DNA from: Astragalus membranaceus
Lineage: Eukaryota > Streptophyta > Magnoliopsida > Fabales > Fabaceae
Assembly: GCA_039519185.1 (NCBI GenBank)
Contig: CM076846.1
Location: forward strand, 136,559,027-136,623,026
Direction of reading: 5' to 3'
Length of the DNA: 64,000 bases
Shown here piece by piece: positions 41,640 through 53,446 of this stretch. Numbering within the stretch: position 1 is the first letter of the stretch; each line of letters starts with the position of its first letter. The position numbers were made by a program, and so were the translations under genes. The notes below the pieces were generated by a model that saw nothing but the letters and a program-made list of their open reading frames with translations, had not been told where the DNA came from and ran no database searches.

Positions 41640-44040
41640 TCAAGATGCAATCCTCGACCAAGACCGGAGTCTCCAACCGGTGCATCCTCAGGAAAGATGA
41701 CATAACGGTGGAAGTATACACCGCTAAGTTTGAAAGGTTGCCTCAGTTTTACCAAGTGGTAAAGTAAGCTTCGGATGACGAACGGAGGATGCAGAAGTAT
41801 AAGACGGGCATAAGTGCTTTTATGACTTATGGTCTCAGTTCTTATACTGTTACCAATTTTGTTGCCTTAGTGCAGTCAGCCTGTGTCGCCGAGGATGACC
41901 TCATAGGAAGTATGGGAAAGGAGAAGGTAGTTGAATTATCAACTCCGAATGCAAAGTCCTAAGATAATTTCATCAAAGGAAAAGCAGATGCAATTCTTTG
42001 ATTCTACAAAGATCAGAAGATGTTCTAACTGTGGAAAGCCTCACAGCGGTGATTGCAAGCGAAGATCTAATCGGTTTATAGAAATGTAGAGAGTCACTAT
42101 GGTAAAGAGTGCCCTGTAAGGAAGAGTTTCAAGGAGTTACAAGCAGCTCTAAGGCAAGGACGAGTCAACATTATGGATGTTTAGGCAGTTACGACTGCAG
42201 ACAATCTACTGGGGAGTATGAGATCAGTTTTCAATAACTCGATCAGTATATTATATGATTCGGGTGCAACCTATTGCTGTATATCCCGATCGCATGTGAA
42301 TCGGTTAGGATCAGCCTTATCATCGCTATTCGAGCCGATAACTATTTTAACTGCTGCTAAGGGTCGTGTCCAGACCTAATCTTTGTATAGGATTGTCTAC
42401 TTGTCATAGGAGGCGGAAATTTCGTTGTAGAATTTATTGTTTGCCTACGAGAAGTGTGGACACCATTTTGGGTATGAATTGGATGACTGTAAATCATGTT
42501 GCAATCGACGGTGTTAATCAACTATCAGCTTCGCTGCAGAATCAGTTGAATTGTCTAGGACAAATTCTGAAGCGGTTACCCAGTTCACATTAGACGGTCA
42601 ATCTTCATTCCAAGGTGCGGGAGCACATGTTAGTGTGTTATCCGCATCCACTGGAACTAATTTAGATTTGGCGAACGTTCAGGTCGTGAATGACTTTATG
42701 GATGTCTTCACAATGAAGTTTCTTCTGAACCTCCAGAGCGAGAGGTAGAGTTTACTGTAGAATTGGTTCCTAGCACGGGATCAATATCTGTTGTTTCTTA
42801 TTAAGGGTTTCTTTAGAGTTAAAGGAAATGGAGTCTCAACTGGAAAAGTTGATGTTAAAGAAATTCCGTCGACCGAGAGTGCTTCTCTGAGGAGTGCTCT
42901 GGTGTGATTAGTCAAAAGAAAGGTTAGTAGCAAGAGATTGTACATCGGTTATCGACAACTCAATAAAGTGACGATCAAGAATAAATATCCCTTACCAAGG
43001 ATAGAAGAATTGCTTGAACAATTTGAGGTGCTGCTGTGTTTCAAAAATTGATCTGAGGTCAGGTTATCATCAATTAAAAGTTAGAGCCTTAGATATTCCG
43101 AAGACAGCTTTCCGTACTAGGTATGGACATTACGAGTTTGTAGTGATGCCCTTCGGTTTGACTAATGCTCCAGCAGTATTCGTGGATACGTGAACCGAGT
43201 TTTCCACACGTACCTAGATCAATTTGTAGTCGTTTTCATTGATGGTATCTTGATGTACTCGAAGACCATTGAGGAGCATGTCCAACATCTCCGCATTGTT
43301 CCGAAAGTACCCCGAGAAAGTAAGTTATACTTGAAACCTTCGGAGTGTGATTTTTGGATGCCAGAGTAAAGTCTTTGGGACAGGTGATTTCCCAAGTCGG
43401 GAGTTTCTGTAGATCCCAGTAAGAAGGAAGCGGTGTTGAATGGGAGTGACCAACATCAGTCGCAGAGATCGAAAGTTTCTGGGTCTAGCCGGTTACTATA
43501 AGAGATTTGTCCAAGGATTCTCACGGTTAGTTTTCCACTTACTCGGTTAACTCGTAAGGGACATCCGTTTACGTGGGATGCCGATTGTGAAGAACGTTTT
43601 CAAGAGTTGAAGATTTTGACTTCTGATCCAATCCTGATTCTTCCGGATTCGTCATTGGAATTTCAAATTTTCGATGACGCTTCAGGGAAGGGTTTAGGAT
43701 GTGTTTTAATGCAAAATCACCAAGTGGTAACTTAGGCGTCCAGACAATTAAGGTCTCATGAAGAGAATTATCCAACTCATGAATTGGAGTTAATGGCTAT
43801 TGTGTATGCACTGAAGATTTGGAGACGTTACCTGTATGGGTCTCGTTTCGAAGTCTCTAGTGGTCACAAGAGTTTAAGGTATCTGTTTGATCAGAAAGAA
43901 CTGAATAGCAGGCAGAGAAGTGTGTAGAATTTCTGAAGGATTATGACTTCGGGTTGAAGTATCATCCAGGAGATTCCAATGTTGTAGCTGATGCGAGTAG
44001 TAGGAAATCACTCCACACGGCAGAATTATGATGCATTAGA
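41640..44040 (+). pseudogene. Degenerate chromovirus gag, protease, RT, RNase H
   Basis: Pieces in many frames align in order with the chromovirus at 60056-64000: a capsid remnant near 41700, protease LYDSGATYC near 42255, RT with TAFRTRYGHYEFVVMPFGLTNAP near 43105 and FIDGILMYSK near 43240 (the catalytic second Asp is Gly), and RNase H near 43620-44020. Numerous stops and one-base shifts are present. The gag N-terminus is absent. No protein above about 75 residues can be read in these pieces. Confidence 0.85.
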
Positions 44041-45200
44041 TGGAATTATTAGAGTCTTTTAGATCTAAATTGGAGTACATCCATAAGTTTCCACTTTGGT
44101 GGCGAGGTATTAGTTTATTAACCTCTCCTTGGTGAAGGTTGACAATGAGATTGTCTTACGAAATTCCGTTTGACAAGTCGAACGTGAATACAGTTATGAA
44201 AACGAGGTAACTGCTGATTGTTGTCACGTTGCGAATAACCATCAAAGGATTAATTGATGGATCTACTTGTAGGTGACTGAAATTTCCGAAGTAAAGCTTG
44301 GCGTGCGGTGTAATAGTTTTGAAAAATCGTTTTTGTGAAAACCGCATGCTAAAGTTAATTTTGGGAACGAATTAAGAGGCAAATAGATTATGATTGAGGA
44401 GGAAAATCCTAGGAGGATTACTTAGGTTGAAAGGAAGCTCTCAACGCTATTGACTAATTTGGAAAGGAATCGGATGCATCGTGGTAAAAACCTCGTGATG
44501 AAATTGCAATAGAGGAAAGAAAGCTCTGAGTTCTGTTTGACAGTTGTTTTGAGAACAACAGAGGTGATTTTCATTACGTTCAAATTTATTCGATGTCCCA
44601 GCGGTTTATTTCTACGTTTAAGATAAACGTTTCTGGTAAATCCTCATTTCGTCTTCTTTTGAAAAGTGTTGTCTCGAAATCTTGGGGCGAGCCAAGAAGT
44701 TTCACAGATGACCTTCCATCACATTTTTCAATGTGTGCAGGAACTGTTATGGATTTTAGAAGGATTGTTGAGAACGTGTTTATTCCCTTCGAAGAGATTG
44801 TGGTTGTTTTTACCTTTGCCGAGGAGTACCAGTTTGTGGATCTCGTTTTCAACTTGTATGTCTATCAAGTGTCCTGTATTAAACCCTTTGATTTAGATTA
44901 ATCAAAGTTGGGGAGTAAACGAGGATAATTGGAATGAAGCTTCGGAAGTGTTTTCAAACGCGGTGCCGAGCCGATGTAGGCAAATGATGAGTTTCTCGTG
45001 TAGGTGCGTGACCAGAGAGTTCGTATCAAGGTAGTAGTGGATCATACTTAGAGATTGATGTGCCAACTTGGGAAGAGTTCCTACGCTTATTTCGTTAGTT
45101 CGAGATTGTTTTCCAGCAACTTAAACCTTTCTGAGAATGTCGATTCTCGGTTAGTCAATCGTAAGACTTGACGAAAATTTTGAGGACAAAATTCTTTCAA
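44041..45200 (+). other. Tekay-type interior without integrase, unidentified
   Basis: Where integrase and chromodomain should be there are about 1.1 kb I cannot match to the chromovirus nearby. One open frame (44593-44901, 102 residues, MSQRFISTFKINVSG) shows no motif I recognise. Only the last 45 bases before the PPT again match the chromovirus. Confidence 0.5.
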
Positions 45201-45211
45201 GTTGGGGAGAA
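45201..45211 (+). other. Polypurine tract of the Tekay-type element
   Basis: GTTGGGGAGAA directly before the TGTAACATCC of the 3' LTR. Confidence 0.85.
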
Positions 45212-47755
45212 TGTAACATCCCCAAAATAATTAATGGAATTATTTGGGTGTTAACCCAATTAAACCAATTTAGTACTCGACAGGTAAATTTATCGGGTGC
45301 TAAAATTATTTAATTGTTGTCATCGGATCGTTAACCGGATAATACGGACCAAGGAAGTTTTGGAATCGAAATAAGAGATTTCGATCGATATGGTAATTTG
45401 ACCGCGTTGCAACTCAAATATTAAATAAATAAGTATAAGTGTGTGTGTGTGTTAAAAAAGAAAGAAAGGATGCGAGAGTGACAGAGAGGAGAAACAGAGA
45501 GAATGAGAGAAAAGAAAGAAAAGAGAAAGAAAGAGGGAGGAAGAAGAAGAGGAAAAAGGGAGTACCTCCGCTCAACGAAACGACTTCCTTCCAACACGAA
45601 AAATGCTCAGCGTTACTTCCTCTTCGATTTGGTACCAAGATTTTCATCATCAACCTTCTCTCTCTCACCTTGCCATTTTCGAACTTGAGAGGGAAAATCG
45701 GAGTTTCGATGGTTATGGCTCAAGGGAAAGCTAAGGACGATGTTTAGAAGCGAGCACGAGGTGGATTACTCGAGTATTGAAGATCGATTGGGTGAATTGG
45801 AATTGAAAATCAAAGATTGGGGTTTTTGGTGAATAGTAGCTTTTGGAGGTTAGGGATGATGAATAGTGTTCGTGGAAGATTTCGTGGGATTCGGTATTTC
45901 GGTCAAAAGCGGTTTCGTGATTGAGTGGGGAGCTTTGGAAACGGATTGGGTGTCGCCGGAGCGGGGAGCGTTCGTGTGGCTACTCGGTGATTTCGGCTCG
46001 ATCGTGGTTCACGCTTCAAGGGTGAGTTCTACTCACGCTTAGGATTTTTGTTTTTCGAATGAATTGATAAACTGTTTTATCGCTTTCGCTGGACTGGAAT
46101 ATTATTTGATAATCGAGTTTGAGAGATTTTGGGTTGAAAACCGTTATTTGAAAATATGTCGCGTTTTGATACAATTCGATTACAATGAGTTTTTGATTGA
46201 TTTGTTTGATTGTGTGACTTTGATTGAGACTGTTTTTATGGTCGTCAAATCTGTTTTCGGTCGGAACGAGAATCGTTCGAGAACTTTTGGGTCAAAAACC
46301 GTTATTTCGGAATATGTCGTATTTTGGAAAGATTCGTTTTGATTGAGTTTTTGATTGGATTGATTGATTGTGTGGTTTGTATTGGGTCTATTGTATTGGT
46401 TGTCAAAACTGTTTTCGATCAGAACGAGAATCGGAATTGAGCGGAATAGCGGTTTTCGCGCGAAACCGCCAAAATTCTGCAGCATCAGGTCCCCATCGCG
46501 TCGCGACCTCCCTCCTTCGCGTCGCGACCATGCTTCAGTTTGCAACGAAAATATTTCTGTCATTTTCCGCGTCGCGACGGTTTCGTATCGCGTCGCGACG
46601 CTTTGCAGATTTTCAACAGTTTTTCACTGATTTTGTTTTCGCGATAACTTTAGATCCGGGAACCCGATTGAGGTGTTCTAAGATGCGTTGGAAAGCTTAT
46701 TCAGAGGCCTAACTGAATATTCTATTTTTAAGGCAAAATGAACTGTTTTTGATATTGAAAATTGTGTCGAAAAGTGGTCAACTAGAGTGCGAGTGTGAAC
46801 TTGGTTTTTATAAAAAGAAAATGTGGATTAAGTGTTTCATTGATTGTCTAATTTGATGGACCGTGGGTTCATAGTACTGTAGATATATGTTTATATATCG
46901 AGTTGGGTGACGACCCTATGTTGTAACATACTAGGGGGAGGGAGTCATGATCCTCTTACCTAGGCTCCATGCCAATAGGAGAAGGTACTATTGGTAGGGG
47001 GGTTCACCGCCTTGCAGCGTTCGCGTCAGCGGTGTTATGTTGTTTGTAGTACGTTTACCGGGTTCTTCGTTCGCGTTAGCGGTATCGTACTAAACTAACA
47101 GGTTACCGGGTTCTTCGTTCGCGTCAGCGGTAATCTGTTTTTGTGTGATTGTTTTTATGCGATACCGGGTTCTTCGTTCGCGTCAGCGGTATCGTACTAA
47201 ACTAACAGGTTACCGGGTTCTTCGTTCGCGTCAGCGGTAATCTGTTAAAATGTTTTATGCGGTCCATCGGGGGTAGCGTTCGCGCAGCCGATGCCGTATT
47301 GAATTAAAATGATTTTATAATTGAACCGAGAGTGCGAGTAGGGGTCTCGGTAGAACTCACTGAGACAAGTTGTCTCACCCAATCCATTGTTGTTGTTTTA
47401 CAGAGAAACAGGGAAAGAGGAGATCCACAGAGGCACGAGCAGGTTGCCCTCGGACTGGCTACTGAAGACTTAGCTTTATGTTTAAGTTTATATTTCCCTT
47501 TTGTTGTCTGTATACTAAAACATTATGTATTTAATGTATATCTTTCTTCCGCTTTCTTGTATGATACTGAATACTATAGATGCTGATGGTATATGGTCTG
47601 AGAACCATATTGTCTTGTTGTAAATAAGATTGTTTGGGTTATATTCAGCGAAAAATTTATAGTGATATTCAGTGTCTAAGCAGGAATTATATCTCTGATG
47701 TGTTACTAATGTGCACTTGGGTATTCTCAGTAGAAAGAAATACCGGGGTGTTACA
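45212..47755 (+). repeat. Tekay-type 3' LTR
   Basis: 2544 bp, near-identical to 38941-41484 and with all the same internal features displaced by 6271 bp. Confidence 0.95.
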
Positions 47756-47858
47756 AGAACAAAGTGTGAAGGCAAGGGGTGAAGTTTGGAGCGATTTAAG
47801 AAAGGGAATAACGCAGCAAAAAGAGCTATTTGATCTGTTAAAAGGAATGACTATAGAC

Positions 47859-47930
47859 CACGTGGTTCTATGAGCGCTAGCGATTCACGTGGTTCTATGA
47901 GCAAAAGTGATCCACGTGGTTCTATAAGCG
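47859..47930 (+). promoter_or_regulatory. 27-bp repeat with G-box CACGTGG (3 copies)
   Basis: CACGTGGTTCTATGAGC or close starts at 47859, 47886 and 47913, 27 bp apart, 31 bp upstream of TATATATAA at 47961. CACGTG is the plant G-box bound by bZIP and bHLH factors. That this drives the LTR is inferred. Confidence 0.8.
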
Positions 47931-47960
47931 AAAGTGAACAGTGTCTGCTATGCTGGACTC

Positions 47961-47969
47961 TATATATAA
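47961..47969 (+). promoter_or_regulatory. TATA box, second Athila LTR
   Basis: TATATATAA downstream of the G-box repeats. Confidence 0.75.
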
Positions 47970-48624
47970 CGCGTTTTCATTTTGCAGAACAGGCTTTTAG
48001 ATGGCTGGGAACCCTAGAATTCGAAAATACTCTCTCCATTCATCCTCTATTGAAGATTCAAGGCTTGGGAATAAGATTTGGAGCTTCAATTGAGTTCATC
48101 TTCTTCATTTTGCTGTAACCTCTGTTTTTCCCCTTTTACTATGTCTAGCTAAACCTCTTTGGGTTAGGGATGAATGAGTATTGGTGAATCACTATTGTAA
48201 CTGATTTTGTTTGTTCTTAATGTCATATTCTCTCCTACTTTGTTTGTTTAATCTCTGTTTTTAATGCTTTTCATGATTTGATCAACCATGGAATGATATA
48301 TGATCAACCATGGAGTATTGTCTCTATTAAATCAGTTTGCAATAGTGTGAAACCAATGGAAGTTCATCCCTAACTTATTTTATCATCTCGTAAACTTCGT
48401 GTTCTTCGTTCTTTATTAAAAATACAAAAACATTTTATTGTCTTTACTATAAAAGTTCTCGTTACTTTACAATTTCACTCAAACTTCGGTTCATTTTTGT
48501 TCGTTTAGTTGTTGTTAGCGTTTAATGGTATTTGCATTTGATCCTTGAGTTCGACACTCGGTCTTACCGTTTTATTATTACTTGCGACGATTTGGTACAC
48601 TTGCCAATTTCGCCATAAAGTTTT

Positions 48625-48641
48625 TGGCGCCGTTGCCGGGG
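48625..48641 (+). other. Primer-binding site, tRNA-Asp type
   Basis: TGGCGCCGTTGCCGGGG, the classic Athila-type primer site complementary to the 3' end of tRNA-Asp. Confidence 0.92.
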
Positions 48642-48795
48642 ATGGAAATTACATTTACTAGAAAATTTGAAGGCAACTACTAATTCGAACCCGTATATAT
48701 TTTAGTTTGTTGTTAGTTTTCTTTTTTATTACTTTATACCCTATTTTACACATTTCGCTTTGACACTTGGTTGAGTTTGTTGTTTTTTTCAGTGT

Positions 48796-49394
48796 ATGCG
48801 TCAAACAGTTAATCGTCGAACAGTTGATCCTAAAGATTTACTCTTCAACCCTGAGATTGAAAAGACTGCTAAGGCCAGTCGAAAGGCTGCAAGAGAGAGG
48901 CATCTCAGAGAAAGAGAGGCAGCAAGAGAAGAAGAGATTGTGTCTGAGATTCCTGTGATTGAAGAGATGGCCGACCCTCCAGTTATACGCACTCTTGGCG
49001 ATTATGGAATTCGTGACCGAAACAGGCAGAGATTACCGATTGCTCATCAACCGGTGACTGCTAATAGGTTTGAAATCAATCCTGGTCTGTTCCATGAATT
49101 GAGGGAGATGCAATTTGGTGGAAGACCATGTGAAGATGCAAACAAGCATCTCACCAATTTTGTCCAACTATGTGAAACAGTGAAAGTGGATGGTAATACT
49201 GATGAAGCTAAGAAACCGAGGCTTTTTCCATTCTCTCTAAAAGATGAAGCCAAAGAGTGGTTTGATTCATAACCTGAAGGTAGCATCACCACTTGGAATG
49301 ATATTGAAGACAAGTTCCTTGAACAATTTTCCCCCCTTCCATGTTCATTAAGGAGAGGGGAGAAATCAACAGTTTTGAGCAAAAAGAGGGTGAG
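48796..49394 (+). pseudogene. Second Athila gag, N-terminal part
   Basis: The frame from 48796 gives MRQTVNRRTVDPKDL, an Arg/Glu-rich stretch (residues 30-55), then the retrotransposon gag domain with HLTNFVQLCETVKVDG and LFPFSLKDEAKEWFDS. An in-frame TAA at about 49270 interrupts just after that motif, and the same frame resumes (ITTWNDIEDKFLEQFSP) up to the solo LTR at 49395. It lies 155 bp downstream of the primer site, as expected for gag. Confidence 0.85.
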
Positions 49395-51976
49395 TGTAAC
49401 ACCCCAAAAATAATAGAGTAATTTATTTAGTTAGTTATAAGAAATTGGGTGGTAGAAATAATAATATAATTATTATTTATTACTTATTAAAATGAGTATA
49501 AGGTGTTTTAAATAAAATAAGGAGCAGTATTGGAATCGGATAAGGTGTTGTAATTAAATTGGGCTTAAGCTGCGGGGAAGCCCGCAATCCAAGCCCGACA
49601 ACCTAAGCGCATATAAAAGCTGAGATTTTAAGGTTTTGGTTCATTTGAGAAAAAGAAAGGAAAAATGCGAATAGAGAGAGTGGGAAGGGAAGGAGGGCGC
49701 GGCGCCCATGAGGAGAGGAGGAGAGGTGAAGTGCGCAAAGCTCCAAGGAGAAAGGAGAAGGTGTGATCCGGTTGCCATGGTTCCGTTCGTGATCGTCTCT
49801 AGAGATCCTATTCATCTAATTCGAGGTTAGGGGAGCTCTTTCTTTCCATCAAATAGATCTCGTGATAGGTCCTAGATCTAAGGTTTATACTAGATCCATG
49901 ATATTCTTGATGTTCTTTTGCGTTTCTTGATGTTCTTGATGTTAACTTTTATAGATGTTCATTATGAGTATATGCGAATTTGATTCATTGCTTGGGTATG
50001 ATCCATGAATTTGCTTTATTGATGGTGATATGCGCATGTGTTGTGAACCATAATATGTGATCTATGTGTTTGGCTTGATGATGATGGTGCGTGTGTGAGC
50101 ATGAAATTGTAATTGGGTGTGTGGGTAGGCGCCTAGGGCGCCATGGTGATGGTGATGATACTTGTCCATATGGTGCTGGTGACTTTGAACAAAATTGGCT
50201 TTTGGGTGAGTGAGGTTTTAGGTGTTGGAAAAATATTATTTTGATGTTTTAAAATTGTGAAGAATGGATTTTTAGTGTTCTTTGTTGTTGCTGGAAAATT
50301 CTGGATTTTGGTTGTTGCTGTAAGGGCGCCAGGCGCCTGGGTGTTGCAAATTTCTGTGTGGCTGGGCGCTGAGCGCCCATGCGCGTGTGTGTGTGTGTGT
50401 TGCGCCAAGGCGCTGGGCGCCAGGCACTGGGCGCTGAGCGCCCGTGTGTGTTGCGTGTGCGTGTGTGTTGCGCCAAGGCGCTGGGCGCCAGGCGCTGGGC
50501 GCTGAGCGCCCTTGTGTGTTGCGTGTGCGTGTGTGTTGCGCCTTGCTGGGCGCCAGGTGCCTGGGCGCTGGGCGCCCATGGCGCCAGTTTTCAGGATGTC
50601 CCGAAATATTTTCGAAAACTGTTTTCGCTATAACTTTTGACCCGGATATCCGTTTTGAGCGATTCAAAAAGCGTTGTGAAGCATTTTCCGTTGTCCATCT
50701 GTGTGTTCCATTTTTAAAAATAAAAACTTAGAATTTCTGAAGGTTGCTGGGGCTCCCCAAGTGGCTGTTCCCGGTGACCGTTGCCGTGACGATGAAAAGA
50801 TGTTTTTGGTGCCTTTAAAAATTCTCTTTTGCGTACGACCGGTGGTTTTTAACAAAGTAATGTCAAAAATGATGATTTTGGCGATGATGCCTTCGGGGCT
50901 AGTTAAATGACTGTTTCGCCCTTAGTGGCTATTATTATTATATATGACGTGTAAGAAACTGTTTTGCCCCTTAGAGGCTATTATTATTTATAGTGATGTG
51001 TAAATGACGATGATGCCCTTGGTGGCTAGTAATTGACGTTTTTGCCCTCAGTGGCTATTGTGTGAGTTGATGATATCTGTGTAAGAGTGATGATGAAACC
51101 CAGTGACGTTTGAGGCCCGAGAGGCTAAGTGATGTTAAGGCCTAAAAGGCTAAGTGATGTTGTTGTTGTGTGAATTGTGAATTTGACAGGTGTTGTATTC
51201 TTGCGAGCAAACCGGTAAGTGACGGGTCACATAGTTGACTATGATTTGAGTAATTGTGTGTTCGTGTGTTGTGAGTGGTGCATGTCATAGTGTCTCATGC
51301 CCATATGCATAAACCCAGTGACGTTTTTGAGGCCTGAGTGGCTAAGTGATGATGAGGCCTTAAGGGCTAAGTGACGTTTGTGAAAAGGTACCTTCATGCA
51401 TATGCCCGCGAGTGGGTTGCATTTCATACGCCTACATGACACGAGATGAGTTATTGTAAGTGATGTGAATGATGACTGTGATGTGGATATTTAGTGTTTT
51501 GGATGCTGATTTGTTCTAGTGCGTAGCCTATGATTAGTACTTGTCATGTTTTCTATTATATGGATTGAATGATGCTCACCCTTTCCTGTTTGAATGTTGC
51601 CCCCATGTTGGTAACGTGCAGGTGATTCTCAGTGAAGGCCTTTAGCTTCACTTCTTGAGTCGAGTCGTCATGCTCTGATACGTAGCACCTGGGGGGATGT
51701 ATTTGATGTTTTGCTGATGTACTTAAATTCGTATAGTGTTGATGGGTTGATTTACTTTCCGCTGCGTTGATGTTGGATTTTATTACGTAGTTATTGATGT
51801 TTTGAGGTCTCCCTATTGTGGAGTGCTATGTATGGCACCTTTGACGACGTACTATTTTATTTGAGACTTGAGGTTTTATTTTGACGTATGTGTGACACCC
51901 TCGTGGTGAACTCAAAAATGATTTTTGAACTCTGATTTTCTTAATTAAAATGAAAGGGTAGAAAGGGGGTGTTACA
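49395..51976 (+). mobile_element. Solo LTR, Ty3-like, with GGCGCC palindrome array
   Basis: 2582 bp, TGTAACACCCC to GGTGTTACA, flanked by GTGAG (49390-49394, 51977-51981). It interrupts the second Athila gag. After its palindrome array (50325-50590) comes CGCTATAACTTTTGACCCGG, clearly related to CGCGATAACTTTAGATCCGG after the array in the element at 38941, although the rest differs. Repeats with 'AGGCCTAAAAGGCTAAGTGATG' lie near 51100-51370. I found no conserved GTGAGT hairpin here. Confidence 0.9.
50325..50590 (+). promoter_or_regulatory. Palindromic word array GGCGCC / GGCGCTGAGCGCC
   Basis: Words such as GGCGCCAGGCGCC (50325), GGGCGCTGAGCGCCC (50364, 50429) and GCGCCAAGGCGC (50402, 50470), embedded in a roughly 68-bp repeat with GTGTGTTGCGTGTGCGTGTG spacers. 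Different words from every other array here. Long antisense ORFs across it are by-products of the repeat. Confidence 0.85.
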
Positions 51977-51981
51977 GTGAG

Positions 51982-52053
51982 TCACTCTATGAGACTTACT
52001 AAAGATTCAAGATCACACTGAAGGCTTTCCCGAATCATGGTTTTGATAACCAT
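51982..52053 (+). pseudogene. Second Athila gag, continuation
   Basis: After the solo LTR the gag frame resumes with RFKITLKAFPNHGFDN, the usual sequence after the gag core, with one in-frame stop just before. It is cut at 52054 by another LTR. Confidence 0.75.
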
Positions 52054-53446
52054 TGTAACATCCCCAATTTAGCTAATTTAGTTAATAGAAATTAGCAAGA
52101 GGTTATGTTTGATTAATTAGCTAAATGGAATAATTTAGCATATTTTATTAATTAGGAGATGGTTGTCATGAAATAAATAAATTGATTGATTGTTTGATTA
52201 GAAATAAGTTTAAGTAGAAGGAGAAGAGAGTTAAGTAGAGGGGCAGTATAGTCTTTTTCCTTTTATTAGTTTTCCCTCAGCTGAGTCATTAAACACCAAA
52301 CACAAACAACACTCACTCCCACTTTGTCACTTTGCTGAAAAACAGAATTTGAGGGTTTGAGAGAAGAGGGAGTTGTGAGAGAAAATAGGCAAAGAAGATG
52401 AAGGAAATTCAGTGATCTTTGATGCATGTCTTATATTTCTACACCATTCAAATAAGTTTTTCACCCTCTATCCACTGATATCAACATCATCACCCACACT
52501 CTTCTCCATCTCAAAACACCATTGTTGAACCTAGAAGCTTGAAATATTAGAAATGAAGTTCCAAAGCCTTGCATGTTGGTCTTAGAGCAAGAATGGGTCT
52601 TGGAAGTAGCTACATTGCGAATTGGAGTGGTCTAGAAGAGGTTTCGGTAGCTGAGTTCGAGTTTCACACCTTTGGGTAGCTTGGGTTCGAGTGAGAGCAC
52701 GCTTGGTGATTGTTGATTCTCGTTCGGGTTCGTAAAGTCTCGGTGTTTTGCGATTTTCATCGCAATCGGTGAGTTCTATACTCGCTTAGGGTTTTGATTT
52801 TCGAAAATATGTTTGCATGTTTCATAAATCGAGTTGTCCTGTTTCTGTCTCATCAAATTGCATAAAAACCGTATTTCGGAATTGTAAAATTTGGTATTTT
52901 TGGATGAATGATTGAATGAATGATTTATATGAATTGTTTGATGATGTGTTGTTGGAATGGAAATGTTTGTTGTTTGATACTGAAACAATGCAGGTTTAAG
53001 TTGGGTATCGATCGGAATAAGTTTTGGAATCCATCGGAATGGGAACTTCACACGAAAATAGGTTTTTTAAGTAATGCTGATAAGTCAGCACGACCCGTGC
53101 TGATTTTGGCACGACCCATGCTGACCTTTCTGTCCAAAATTATAAAACATGTTCAAATCCATTCTAATCGACTCCAAACCTTTCCTAATACCTTCCCCAA
53201 CCCTAAGTATTGATAAATAAACCGTAATTCGTGGAAAACACGTAGGTATAATTGATGTGATGCGAAGGTTCTATGTTAAAGAATGTTAATGACTATTAAG
53301 ATGAGGTTAATATTATGAATTGATAAATGGACTATATGTCTCATGAGGTTTAGGTAAATTTTATGATATGGTAAATGGACTATGTGTCCCATGAGGTCGA
53401 GGTTAATGCTATGATATTGATTATAATTGAAATGACTATGTTGATT
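52054..53446 (+). mobile_element. Tekay-type LTR, 3' truncated
   Basis: It starts TGTAACATCCCC. It has the 5' splice-site hairpin-like GTGAGTTCTATACTCGC at 52769 and one palindrome pair, GCACGACCCGTGC at 53088 and GCACGACCCATGC at 53109 (21 bp apart). It then ends without the usual 3' half, where a minus-strand LTR begins. The flank ACCAT has no partner in view. No gene is present; ORFs here are short and unrelated to known proteins. Confidence 0.7.

Larger units (their letters stand above)
38941..47755 (+). mobile_element. Recent non-autonomous Tekay-type element
   Basis: Two 2544-bp LTRs (38941-41484, 45212-47755) flanked by AGAAC (38936-38940, 47756-47760). A tRNA-Met-type primer site follows the first LTR and a polypurine tract precedes the second. 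I found only two differences between the LTRs, at 39011/45282 and 39246/45517. The 3727-bp interior is full of stops and shifts, and the integrase/chromodomain region is missing. Its LTR start and 3' end of the internal region match the chromovirus at 57771-64000. Confidence 0.93.
47761..48615 (+). repeat. Second Athila, 5' LTR, remaining part
   Basis: It continues from 38940. It contains a three-copy G-box repeat (47859-47930), a TATA box (47961-47969) and a U5 region with GAGTTCGACACTCGGTCTTACC. It ends near 48615, ten bases before the primer site. Total LTR length without the insertion is about 1.04 kb. Confidence 0.75.

Noticed and set aside
50133..50667. ORFs of 75-148 residues rich in RPGAW/THTHT repeats
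   Set aside because: They are translations of the GC-rich palindrome array and TG repeats in several frames, not a protein gene.
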